Part shown: piece by piece, positions 1 to 7,827 of the stretch | Numbering within the stretch: the first letter of the stretch is position 1 | Layout: the number at the start of each line of letters is the position of its first letter | Origin: Pseudonocardia halophobica | GTDB taxonomy: Bacteria > Actinomycetota > Actinomycetes > Mycobacteriales > Pseudonocardiaceae | Direction: 5' to 3' | DNA: 64,000 nucleotides | Assembly (NCBI RefSeq): GCF_027922425.1 | Contig: NZ_BSFQ01000003.1 | Location: 310,001 to 374,000, forward strand | Made by a program: the position numbers and the translations under genes | Notes under the pieces: model-generated | Told to the model about the DNA's origin: nothing | Seen by the model: only the letters and a program-made list of their open reading frames with translations | Databases searched by the model: none

Positions 1-621
1 CTCCGGCTCGGGCCTGCCCGAGCGGCGGCGGGTGCGGCGGGGCTTCGCGGGGCCCTCGTCCTCGTCGGGAGCGGCGGCCTCGGCGGGCGCCTCGGTCGCG
101 GCCTCGGCGGGCTCCGCCGCGGCGGCCCTGCGGCGGCGACCGCGGGTGGGCGCGGCGTCGGGCTGGGGGGCCTGGAAGAGCGGGGCGGGCGGCGCGAAGA
201 CCGGCGAGAGGGGGCCCTCGGTCTGCGCGGCGGAGGTGTCCGCGGCGGGCTGCTCGGCGGCGGGGCGTCCGCCGGCGGCCGGTTCGGTGTCCTGCCCGGC
301 GGCGGCCTCGGCGGCCGGGACCGTCTCCGGCGCCGCGGTCTCCTCGGTCGTGTCCGACTCCGGGGCGGTCGCCGGGGCCTCGGGGGCGGCCCCGGTGGCC
401 TGCTCGCCCAGCAGGGCGGTGACGACCTGCTCGGCCGTCTTCCGGTCGACGCCGGCCTGCGCGCTCCGCGCGGCACTGCCGAGCTCGGCGAGCGCCGCGA
501 GGACCTCCTTGCTGGTCCGCCCGATCAGCCGGGCGAGGGCGTGCACACGCAGCTTCTCCGGCAGTTCCGACACGGAGAACTGCCCGCCGGTACCCCCGGC
601 GGGCGCATCGTTGATCGACAT
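1..621 (-). CDS. rne: Ribonuclease E/G, N-terminal part only (gene runs off the window)
   Basis: Only the first 207 codons are here; the S1 and catalytic domains lie outside the window. The N-terminus has the segment LPEKLRVHALARLIG followed by TSKEVL near residues 20-45. This IF2-N-like helical motif opens actinobacterial RNase E proteins. After it comes a long low-complexity Ala/Glu/Pro stretch and then a basic Arg-rich stretch near the window edge, as expected of a disordered extension. The ATG at 621 is the only sensible start. The family cleaves single-stranded AU-rich RNA in rRNA maturation and mRNA decay. The two radical-SAM-associated genes upstream on the same strand are its usual neighbours, which supports the call. 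I cannot see the catalytic domain, so a different protein with the same N-terminal motif is not formally excluded. Confidence 0.8.
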   Translation of the reverse strand, partial: MSINDAPAGGTGGQFSVSELPEKLRVHALARLIGRTSKEVLAALAELGSAARSAQAGVDRKTAEQVVTALLGEQATGAAPEAPATAPESDTTEETAAPETVPAAEAAAGQDTEPAAGGRPAAEQPAADTSAAQTEGPLSPVFAPPAPLFQAPQPDAAPTRGRRRRAAAAEPAEAATEAPAEAAAPDEDEGPAKPRRTRRRSGRPEPE

Positions 622-742
622 TCAACTCCTTCGCCCCCGGGCGCCCCTCGAGGGCGGCCGCACAGGGGCCTCACGCGTTCTCCCGTCCCGCGGTGCGGGC
701 CGGGCAATCCTGGTCGCTCGGCGGTGCTCGACGCCGCGTCCG

Positions 743-763
743 GCCGGCCCACCCCGGGCCGGC
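743..763 (-). terminator. GC-rich hairpin between DUF2344 gene and rne
   Basis: An 8-bp perfect stem (GCCGGCCC/GGGCCGGC) with a 5-nt loop lies just downstream of the DUF2344 stop codon and 120 bases before the rne start. It has no T-tract. It could be a terminator or a leader structure of rne. Confidence 0.3.
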
Positions 764-784
764 GGCGGCACCGCTCCGCGGCGG

Positions 785-1606
785 TCAGGCCCGGGCGGTG
801 ACCCGGCCCGCTCCGAGCGGATCGGCGAGGCGGCCCCGGTCGTCGAGCAGGCCCTGCGCCATCCGGGTCGCCTTCGCGGGCACCGGCGGTTTCAGACCTG
901 CGACAACGTCGAGTGCGCCCAACACGTCGTCGGGTCGAACAGCGGGTGTCGTCTGCCGTACGACCGCCGTCAGTATCGCACAGTCCGACCCCGCGGCGTC
1001 CGGTTCCGGTGTGACTCCGCCCGGTGCGTCACCCACCGGCGGTCCCCCCGCGGGTGCATCGTCGCAGGTCGTGACGGCCGCCGACACGACCGCGGCCCGG
1101 ACGTCGATCTCCCGTCGCCCGGCCGGCATGACCCGCTCGACCACGAGCGCGTCGCGCGCCAGGAGCGCCTCGACGGCCGCCCGCAGCGCCGCCTCGGGGA
1201 CGCCGGGGAGGACGATCCGCCACAGGCTCGCGTCGATCCGGTCGGCGAGCGCCGGCGGCTCGGCGACCACGGCGTCGAGGATGTCCAGCCCCGCGGGCAG
1301 CGCCGCGTCGAGCGCGGTGCGGACGACCTCGGGCTCGACCTCGCGGGTCAGGCCGATCTCGAGGTACTCGGCCTCGCTGGCCGTGCCGGTCGGGGCCGCG
1401 CCGATCCACGAGATCCGCGGGTGCGGGCTGAAGCCGTGCGAGTGCGAGACGGGGATGCCGGCGCGGCGCACCGCGCGTTCGACGCTGCGGGCCACGTCGC
1501 GGTGCGACAGGAACCGCAGCCGCCCGCGCTTGGCGAAGCGCACGCGGATGCGCTGCACCGTCGGCGGGGCGGGGTTCGCGGCCTCCCCGGGTCGCACTCG
1601 AGCCAT
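785..1606 (-). CDS. TIGR03936-family radical-SAM-associated protein (DUF2344)
   Basis: A 273-residue protein. The N-terminal 200 residues match the DUF2344 family: RIRVRFAKRGRLRFLSHRDV near residue 20, then SHGFSPHPRISW and a YLEIGLTREV segment. The protein has no radical-SAM cysteine cluster of its own. The family is found next to, or fused to, TIGR03960 B12-binding radical-SAM enzymes and beside rne, as here. The biochemical role is not established; a part in RNA or tRNA modification is inferred only from that company. The ATG at 1606 was chosen because the conserved domain begins shortly after it and upstream codons run into a Pro/Arg-rich shadow frame. Its usual partner at 4820-6769 is separated from it by two other genes. 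Confidence 0.8.
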   Translation of the reverse strand: MARVRPGEAANPAPPTVQRIRVRFAKRGRLRFLSHRDVARSVERAVRRAGIPVSHSHGFSPHPRISWIGAAPTGTASEAEYLEIGLTREVEPEVVRTALDAALPAGLDILDAVVAEPPALADRIDASLWRIVLPGVPEAALRAAVEALLARDALVVERVMPAGRREIDVRAAVVSAAVTTCDDAPAGGPPVGDAPGGVTPEPDAAGSDCAILTAVVRQTTPAVRPDDVLGALDVVAGLKPPVPAKATRMAQGLLDDRGRLADPLGAGRVTARA

Positions 1607-1928
1607 GGGAGCAGGGTAGGCCCCGCCCGCCGCCGACCCGGCGCCCGGCCTCACCCCGGTCCCGGCGGACCGACTCGCCAGGAGGCCCGATCCGGCGGTT
1701 GGGGCGCGCGTCTTCCGGGGACACACTCGTCGCGGTCGGCACGGGCGCCGGCCGCGGCGGACCGGGAGCGGGGTCGAGGGCGGGGTCGGGAACGTGGACG
1801 ACAGGCTGGACGACAGGACCGACGAGCGGGTCGACGCGCAGGTCGGGGCGCAGGTCGGGGAACGGGCCGACGAGGGGCCCCGGGAGCGGGTCCCGCACGG
1901 GCCCGCACCACAGCCGGAGGACCCCGTC

Positions 1929-4292
1929 GTGACGGTTCCCCCCACCGGTCCGCGCTCCCTGCGGCGGTTCTCCGTCGGCCGCCGGCCCCGCGACGTCGTG
2001 CGGGTCGTGGTGGCGGCCGCGGTCGTCACGCTCTGCGCGCTCGCGGCCGACGGCGCGGTCAACCCGGTCGAGGCGGCGATCTTCGAGGAGATCGGGGCCC
2101 TCCCCGCCGGCTGGGCCCCGGTGGCCGCCGGACTGCTCTGGGTCGGCACGTGGGCCGGGATCGCCGGGGCGGCGGCCGTCGCGCTGTACCTCAAGCACGT
2201 CCGCGCGGCGGCGCAGCTCGTCGCCGCCGGCACGGTCGCCTGGCTGGTGACGACGGCGCTCGGCCATCTCCTCCCCGACCGGCCCGTCCCGCCCGAGCTC
2301 GCGGGCGAGACCGGCCTGCGGCTCCCGGGCCCCGAGGGGTTCGCCTTCGCCGCCACCCACACGGCCGTCGCGGCGGCGCTCGTCACCGCCGCGGCCCCGT
2401 ACCTGCCACGCAAGGCGGCCTCCGCGGGCTGGATAGTGGCGGTCGCGGTCGCGCTCGCGGAGGTGTACCAGGGCGCCCTGCCGCTCGCGGTGTTCGCCGG
2501 CGCGGTCGTCGGCTGGGGCGCCGGGTCGGCGTCGCACCTCGTGGGCGGGGCCCCGGGCCGCCGGACCTCGGTCGAGGCGGTGCGCCGCACCCTCGAGGAG
2601 GCCGGGCTCCGCCCGGACGACATCCACGCGGAGCGCGCCCACCTGGTGGGCCCCCGCCGCTTCACCATCACCACCCGGGACGGCCGGGTGCTCCGGGCCC
2701 GCGCGGTGGCGCGGCTGCACCGGCGGGCCGGCCCCTGGTACCGCCTCCGGCGACTCCTCGCCACGATCGACGTCCAGGACGTGCCCCGGCTCTCGAGCAC
2801 CCACCACGAGGTGGAGCACGAGGCGTACGTGTCGCGGCTGGCCGAGGCGGCCGGGGTGCGGACCCCGCACGTCGAGCTGGCGTGCGTGATCGAGCACGGC
2901 TCGCCGGTGCTGGTGCACGGCGTGGTCGAGGGGCGGCCGCTCTCGGAGCTGCCGGTCCGGGAGATCGACGACCGGCTCCTGGACGCGGTGTGCACCCAGG
3001 TCGCGGTCCTGGGCCGGGCCCACATCGCCCACCACGACCTGCAGGCCGACAACATCCTGGTCGACGCGGACGGGAACCCCTGGCTGCTCAACTTCACCTT
3101 CGGCCAGGTCGGGGCGAGCCCCGCGCTGCTGGCCCAGGACCTCGCCGACGTACTGATCACGCTGGTCTCCATCGTGGGCGTGGACCGGACCGTCGCGGCG
3201 GCCGACCGGACCCTGTCCGCGGACCGGCTGGAGGCGGCGCTGGCCTACCTGCAGCCCCTCGCGCTGCACCGCGGGGTCCGGGAGCAGATCGCCGAGGGCC
3301 ACTACCTGTTCAGCGAGCTGCGGGAGGCCCTGGCGGACCGGATCGGGCGGCCGCTGCCGAGCTACCCGTCCCCCGTCCGGCCGCGCGCGCTGGTCACGAT
3401 GCTGTTCCTCGGCGGCGCGATCTACCTCCTGCTGCCGCAGCTCGCCGACCTGCCGGAGACGGTGGGCCTGCTCCGTGACGCCAACTGGTGGTGGCTCGCC
3501 CTGGCCGTGTTCACCGGGATGCTGGCGATCGTGCTGTCCGCGGTGTCCCTGCTGGGCTCCTGCGACACCCACCTGCCCTTCCGCCGCACCGTGGAGGTGC
3601 AGGTCGCGGCCGCCTTCACCGGCCGCACCACCCCGGGCGGCGTCGGCTTCTTCGGGATCAACATCGCGTTCATGGAGAAGCTGGGGATGCGCCGTTCGCT
3701 CGCCGTGGGCGTGACGATGCTGAACCTCGCGGCGACCGGCGCGGTGTCGGCCGTCATCTGCGTGGTGGGGATCTTCGCGGTGGGCATCACGGGAACCCTG
3801 CGGTTCGTCCGCATCCCCACCGGCTGGCCGCTGCTGGGCGCCATCGCCGGGATCCTCGTCCTCGCCGGGCTCGTGCTCGGGTCGCCGCTGGGCCGGCGCC
3901 GGATCGTCCGGCCCGGCCTGCAGGTCGTCCGCGAGCTGTGGGGCGCGATCCGCCGCCCGCTGCGGGCCGCGCAGCTGTTCGGCGGCGCCGCCGCGTACCA
4001 CCTGATGTCCGCGTTGGGCCTGGCCACCTGCCTGGCCGCGTTCGACCCGCACTTCCCGTGGCTGGAGGTGCTCGTGGTGTTCGTCGTCGGGCAGACGCTC
4101 GGGCACATCGCGCCGACACCGGGCGGTCTCGGCGCGGTGGAGGCGCTGCTCGTCGCCGGGCTCGTCGCCGTCGGCGTGGCCCCCGCGCCCGCGGTCGCCG
4201 CGACCCTCACCTCGCGGCTGCTGACCTACTGGCTGCCGGTGCTGCCCGGCATCGGGATGTTCCGCTACCTGCAGCACCGGGGTGTGGTCTGA
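1929..4292 (+). CDS. Three-part membrane protein: PAP2-like, kinase-like and flippase-like (LPG synthase TM) regions
   Basis: Start chosen at GTG 1929 because GGAGG lies 8 bases upstream; an in-frame GTG at 1794 would add 45 Asp/Arg-rich residues. About residues 25-200 form several membrane segments arranged like a PAP2 phosphatase, but the PSGH motif is replaced by FAATHTA and the last catalytic His region reads EVYQGALPLAV. Residues about 215-470 resemble an ABC1/APH-like kinase: HHDLQADNIL near 368 keeps the catalytic Asp and Asn, yet the DFG-type Asp is Asn (LLNFTFG, about 388) and no VAIK-type Lys is evident. The last 300 residues are a polytopic domain of the lysylphosphatidylglycerol-synthase TM/flippase-like family (TTPGGVGFFG, TPGGLGAVE). 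Such proteins are known in actinobacteria and probably act in envelope lipid or polysaccharide handling; the substrate is unknown. It ends 4 bases from the convergent GNAT gene. Confidence 0.7.
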   Translation: MTVPPTGPRSLRRFSVGRRPRDVVRVVVAAAVVTLCALAADGAVNPVEAAIFEEIGALPAGWAPVAAGLLWVGTWAGIAGAAAVALYLKHVRAAAQLVAAGTVAWLVTTALGHLLPDRPVPPELAGETGLRLPGPEGFAFAATHTAVAAALVTAAAPYLPRKAASAGWIVAVAVALAEVYQGALPLAVFAGAVVGWGAGSASHLVGGAPGRRTSVEAVRRTLEEAGLRPDDIHAERAHLVGPRRFTITTRDGRVLRARAVARLHRRAGPWYRLRRLLATIDVQDVPRLSSTHHEVEHEAYVSRLAEAAGVRTPHVELACVIEHGSPVLVHGVVEGRPLSELPVREIDDRLLDAVCTQVAVLGRAHIAHHDLQADNILVDADGNPWLLNFTFGQVGASPALLAQDLADVLITLVSIVGVDRTVAAADRTLSADRLEAALAYLQPLALHRGVREQIAEGHYLFSELREALADRIGRPLPSYPSPVRPRALVTMLFLGGAIYLLLPQLADLPETVGLLRDANWWWLALAVFTGMLAIVLSAVSLLGSCDTHLPFRRTVEVQVAAAFTGRTTPGGVGFFGINIAFMEKLGMRRSLAVGVTMLNLAATGAVSAVICVVGIFAVGITGTLRFVRIPTGWPLLGAIAGILVLAGLVLGSPLGRRRIVRPGLQVVRELWGAIRRPLRAAQLFGGAAAYHLMSALGLATCLAAFDPHFPWLEVLVVFVVGQTLGHIAPTPGGLGAVEALLVAGLVAVGVAPAPAVAATLTSRLLTYWLPVLPGIGMFRYLQHRGVV

Positions 4293-4296
4293 CCGG

Positions 4297-4827
4297 CTAC
4301 TCCGGCCCGGGCTCGAGGACCAGCAGGGTCTCCCCCGCCGGCCGGAAGCCCGCGCGCCGGTAGAAGGTCGTGCTGCGGGCGGTCGGGGCGAGGATCAGCC
4401 GCCGGTAGCGGCGGTCCCGGGCGTGGTCGACGACGGCCTGCAGCAGGGCGCGCGGGACGCCGCGATCGGCGAAGGCCTCGAGCACGAAGGCGTTGCCGAC
4501 CTGCCCGACCTTGCCCGCGCGCGTCCCGGGCCGGGGCATCGGGACGATCTCCACGACGTTGATCGAGCCGATCGGCGTCCAGCCGGCCCGGTCGCTGCCG
4601 ATCTCGGCCAGCCAGAAGGTCCGCCGGGGCTGCTCGACGCGCGCCCACTGCGCGAACGCCGCCTCGAAGCCCGCGTCGGACACCGGCCGGCCGGCCCGTT
4701 CCTCGGTCCAGGCACGGCGCAGCCTCGCCAGGGCCTCGACGTCGCGCTCGTCCGCGACACGGACGGTGATCTGCCGGGTGCCCGCCGACTGCGACCCGGC
4801 CGGCTGCCCGGAGAGGTCCTCAGCCAC
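4297..4827 (-). CDS. GNAT family N-acetyltransferase
   Basis: A 176-residue GNAT protein. It has the N-terminal ITVRVADERDVEALARLRRAW segment and the late FYRRAGF motif near residue 160. The acyl-CoA-binding stretch reads GKVGQVGNAFVLEAFADRGVPRALL, less glycine-rich than the textbook R/Q-x-x-G-x-G/A, so acceptor and efficiency cannot be guessed. The start (GTG, 4827) overlaps the 3' end of the radical-SAM gene by 8 bases, so the two are probably co-transcribed and translationally coupled. The substrate is unknown. Confidence 0.75.
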   Translation of the reverse strand: MAEDLSGQPAGSQSAGTRQITVRVADERDVEALARLRRAWTEERAGRPVSDAGFEAAFAQWARVEQPRRTFWLAEIGSDRAGWTPIGSINVVEIVPMPRPGTRAGKVGQVGNAFVLEAFADRGVPRALLQAVVDHARDRRYRRLILAPTARSTTFYRRAGFRPAGETLLVLEPGPE

Positions 4828-6769
4828 CCAGCTCCCGTCCGACGGGGTTCACCACCGTCAGCGGGAGCAGCGTCGTGCCGCTCGGCCCGACCTCGATGTC
4901 GGTGCCCGTCGAGGGGCACACCCCGCAGTCGAAGCACGGGGTCCAGCGGCAGTCGTCCTGCTCCCGCCCGGACAGGGCGTCCTGCCAGTCCGCCCAGAGC
5001 CAGTCCCGCTCCAGCCCGGAGTCGAGGTGGTCCCAGGGCAGGATCTCGCCCTCCTCGCGCTCCCGGGTGGTGAACCACTCCAGCGAGACGCCGAGCGGCT
5101 CCAGCTCGGCCTTGGCGGCGGTGATCCAGCGCTCGTAGGAGAAGTGCTCGGACCAGCCGTCGAACCGGCCGCCCTCGCGCCACACCCGCTCGATCACGGC
5201 ACCGACCCGGCGGTCGCCGCGGGCGAGCAGGCCCTCGATCAGCGAGGGCTGCCCGTCGTGGTAGCGCATGCCGATGTTGCGCCCGAGCTTCTTGTTGCTG
5301 TTCACGGCCTCGCGGAGCTTCCGCAGCCGGGCGTCGACGACCTCCGGGTGCGCCTGCGCCGCCCACTGGAACGGCGTGTGCGGCTTGGGGACGAAGCCGC
5401 CGATGGAGATCGTGCAGCGGACGTCGTTGCGGCCGGAGGCGGCGCGGCCGGCCTGGATGACCCGGTGCGCCATGCCCGCGATCTCCAGGACGTCCTCGTC
5501 CTCCTCGGTGGGCAGCCCGCACATGAAGTAGAGCTTGACCTGCCGCCAGCCCTGCGCGAACGCCTCGGAGACGGTGCGGATGAGGTCCTCCTCCGACACC
5601 ATCTTGTTGATCACCCGGCGGATCCGCTCGGACCCGCCCTCGGGCGCGAAGGTGAGGCCGGAGCGGCGGCCGTTGCGGCTGATCTCGTTGGCGAGGTCGA
5701 TGTTGAAGGCGTCGACGCGGGTCGACGGCAGCGAGAGCGACGTGTTGGTGCCCTCGTAGCGGTCCGCCAGGCCCTTGGTGATGTCGGCGATCTCGGAGTG
5801 GTCGGCGCTGCTCAGGGACAGCAGGCCGACCTCGTCGAACCCGGAGGCCCGCACCGCGGCGTCGACCATCTCGCCGATCCCCTGCAGCGACCGCTCGCGC
5901 ACCGGGCGGGTGATCATGCCCGCCTGGCAGAAGCGGCAGCCGCGGGTGCAGCCGCGGAAGATCTCCACGCTCGCCCGCTCGTGCACGGTCTCGGCCAGCG
6001 GGACCAGCGGCGCCTTGGGGTAGGGCCACTCGTCGAGGTCCGACGTCGTGCGCTTCTGGACCGTGGCCGGGGCACCCTCCGCCGGGGTGACGGCGGTGAT
6101 CGCGGTGTCGTACTCCACCTCGTAGAACGAGGGGACGTAGCAGCCGTCGGTGTTCGCCAGCCGGCGCAGCAGCTCGCGGCGGCCCCCCGGCCGCCCCTCG
6201 GCCTTCCACGCCTTGACGACGTCCGTGATGTCGCCGACGACCTCCTCGCCGTCCCCCAGCGCCGCGACGTCGACGAAGTCGGCGATCGGCTCCGGGTTGA
6301 AGGCGGCGTGCCCGCCGGCGACGACGACCGGGTGGCTCTCGTCCCGGTCCACCGCGTGCAGCGGGATGCCGGCGAGGTCGAGCGTGGTCAGCAGGTTCGT
6401 GTAGCCCAGCTCGGTGGAGAAGCTCACGCCGAGGAGGTCGAACGCGGCGATCGGACGGTGGGTGTCGACGGTGAAGGCGGGGACCTCGTGCTCGCGCATG
6501 AGCTTCTCGAGGTCCGGCCAGACGGCGTAGCAGCGTTCGGCGAGGGCGTCGGCGCGCTCGTTGAGGACCTCGTAGAGGATCATGACGCCCTGGTTGGGCA
6601 GGCCGACCTCGTACGCGTCCGGGTACAGCAGCGCCCACCGGACCTCGGCGGACTCCCACGGCCTGGTCTGCGCGTTCAGCTCGCCGCCGACGTACTGCAC
6701 GGGCTTGGACACCCGCGGCAGCAACGGTTCGAGGGCAGGGAAGACGGACCCTGACAGCACGGCGCTCAC
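4820..6769 (-). CDS. TIGR03960 family B12-binding-domain radical SAM protein
   Basis: A 649-residue protein. An N-terminal cobalamin-binding-like Rossmann region (about 1-200; GVSFSTELGYTNLL, VAGGHAAFNPEP) is followed by a radical-SAM core with the cluster motif CTRGCRFCQAG (CxxxCxxC) near residue 270. Further SAM-domain segments are SLPSTRVD and GLTFAPEGGSERIR. A Cys-rich C-terminus, CFDCGVC, could hold another metal. The family is nearly always linked to DUF2344 and rne; its substrate is not known. GTG 6769 is used because the conserved region (LLPRVSKPVQYVGGE) begins within 20 residues; longer upstream readings are low-complexity and run antisense through the methyltransferase gene. The gene overlaps the GNAT gene by 8 bases. 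Confidence 0.88.
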   Translation of the reverse strand: MSAVLSGSVFPALEPLLPRVSKPVQYVGGELNAQTRPWESAEVRWALLYPDAYEVGLPNQGVMILYEVLNERADALAERCYAVWPDLEKLMREHEVPAFTVDTHRPIAAFDLLGVSFSTELGYTNLLTTLDLAGIPLHAVDRDESHPVVVAGGHAAFNPEPIADFVDVAALGDGEEVVGDITDVVKAWKAEGRPGGRRELLRRLANTDGCYVPSFYEVEYDTAITAVTPAEGAPATVQKRTTSDLDEWPYPKAPLVPLAETVHERASVEIFRGCTRGCRFCQAGMITRPVRERSLQGIGEMVDAAVRASGFDEVGLLSLSSADHSEIADITKGLADRYEGTNTSLSLPSTRVDAFNIDLANEISRNGRRSGLTFAPEGGSERIRRVINKMVSEEDLIRTVSEAFAQGWRQVKLYFMCGLPTEEDEDVLEIAGMAHRVIQAGRAASGRNDVRCTISIGGFVPKPHTPFQWAAQAHPEVVDARLRKLREAVNSNKKLGRNIGMRYHDGQPSLIEGLLARGDRRVGAVIERVWREGGRFDGWSEHFSYERWITAAKAELEPLGVSLEWFTTREREEGEILPWDHLDSGLERDWLWADWQDALSGREQDDCRWTPCFDCGVCPSTGTDIEVGPSGTTLLPLTVVNPVGRELGG

Positions 6770-6874
6770 GCGAACCCAGGGTAGCCCTGCGCCGATTCCT
6801 CCTCCGCACACGGTTCCGCACACGCTCCCCCGCCACGCTCCCCGTGACCGGCACCACCGACACGAGGAGCCACC

Positions 6875-7696
6875 ATGAGCACCCCGACCACCGACCCGAT
6901 CCACACCATCGGCCCCAAGCACCGCGCGCTGTGGGCCTCCGGCGACTACGGCACCGTCGCCTCCGACCTCATCCCCGGCCTGGGCGCGATCCTCGTCGAG
7001 GCCGCCGGCATCGGCCCCGGGCAGCGCGTGCTCGACGTCGGCGCCGGCACCGGCAACGCCTCCATCCCGGCCGCGGCGGCCGGCGCCGAGGTCGTCGCCT
7101 CCGACCTGACGCCCGAGCTGCTCGACCGGGGCCGGCGCATCGCCCGCTCCCGCGGCCTGGACCTGGAGTGGGTCGAGGCCGACGCCCAGTCGCTGCCCTT
7201 CGAGACCGGCGAGTTCGACGCCGTGATCTCCTGTGTGGGCTCGATGTTCGCACCGTTCCACGAGCGCACGGCAGCCGAGACGCTGCGCGTCTGCCGGTCC
7301 GGCGGCACCGTCGGAATGATCAACTGGACGCCCGAGGGCTTCGTCGGGCAGCTCTTCGCCACCATGAAGCCCTTCGCGCCGCCGCCCCCGCCGGGCGCCC
7401 GCCCCGCGCCGCTGTGGGGCAGCGAGGAGCACGTCCGCGAGCTGTTCGGCGACGGCGTCCGCACGCTCCGCGCCGCGAAGCGCACCTACACCCTCGACGT
7501 CACCGACTCCCCGCAGGACTTCCGCGAGTGGTGGAAGCGCAACTACGGCCCGACGATCGCCGTCTACGGATGCGTCGCCGACGACCCGGCGCGCACCGCC
7601 GAGCTCGACGCCGCCTTCCTCGACTTCCTCACCCGCACGCAGCAGGGCGGGGTCTGGGAGTCGGAGTACCTGCTCGTGACGGCCGAACGGGCCTAG
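6875..7696 (+). CDS. Class I SAM-dependent methyltransferase
   Basis: A 273-residue protein with the canonical motif I VLDVGAGTGNAS near residue 50, motif II-like VVASDLTPELLDRGR, and post-I VEADAQSLPFETGEFDAVISC near residue 105. This is the UbiE/COQ5-like Methyltransf_11 pattern. A C-terminal lid (about 165-273) should set the substrate, which cannot be read from sequence. The start is ATG 6875, with GAGGAG five bases upstream. The gene stands alone, divergent from the radical-SAM gene, and is followed after 131 bases by a SARP-like regulator that might control it; that link is an inference from position only. Confidence 0.85.
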   Translation: MSTPTTDPIHTIGPKHRALWASGDYGTVASDLIPGLGAILVEAAGIGPGQRVLDVGAGTGNASIPAAAAGAEVVASDLTPELLDRGRRIARSRGLDLEWVEADAQSLPFETGEFDAVISCVGSMFAPFHERTAAETLRVCRSGGTVGMINWTPEGFVGQLFATMKPFAPPPPPGARPAPLWGSEEHVRELFGDGVRTLRAAKRTYTLDVTDSPQDFREWWKRNYGPTIAVYGCVADDPARTAELDAAFLDFLTRTQQGGVWESEYLLVTAERA

Positions 7697-7827
7697 CAGG
7701 CGGGCGGGAACCGGCCCCGTCACGGCCGAACGGGGCTACCGCAGACGGCGGAACCGGCCGAACGGGCGACGCCGGACGTATCGGGCGGTGCCATCCTGAC
7801 CTCCTTCCCAGCGGACGGGAGAGCGGG

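Noticed and set aside
32..3478. A long plus-strand open frame of over 1100 codons covering rne, DUF2344 and the flippase gene
   Set aside because: It is Arg/Pro/Gly/Ala-rich shadow sequence antisense to, or out of frame with, genes that have recognisable domains. Such frames are common at this G+C.
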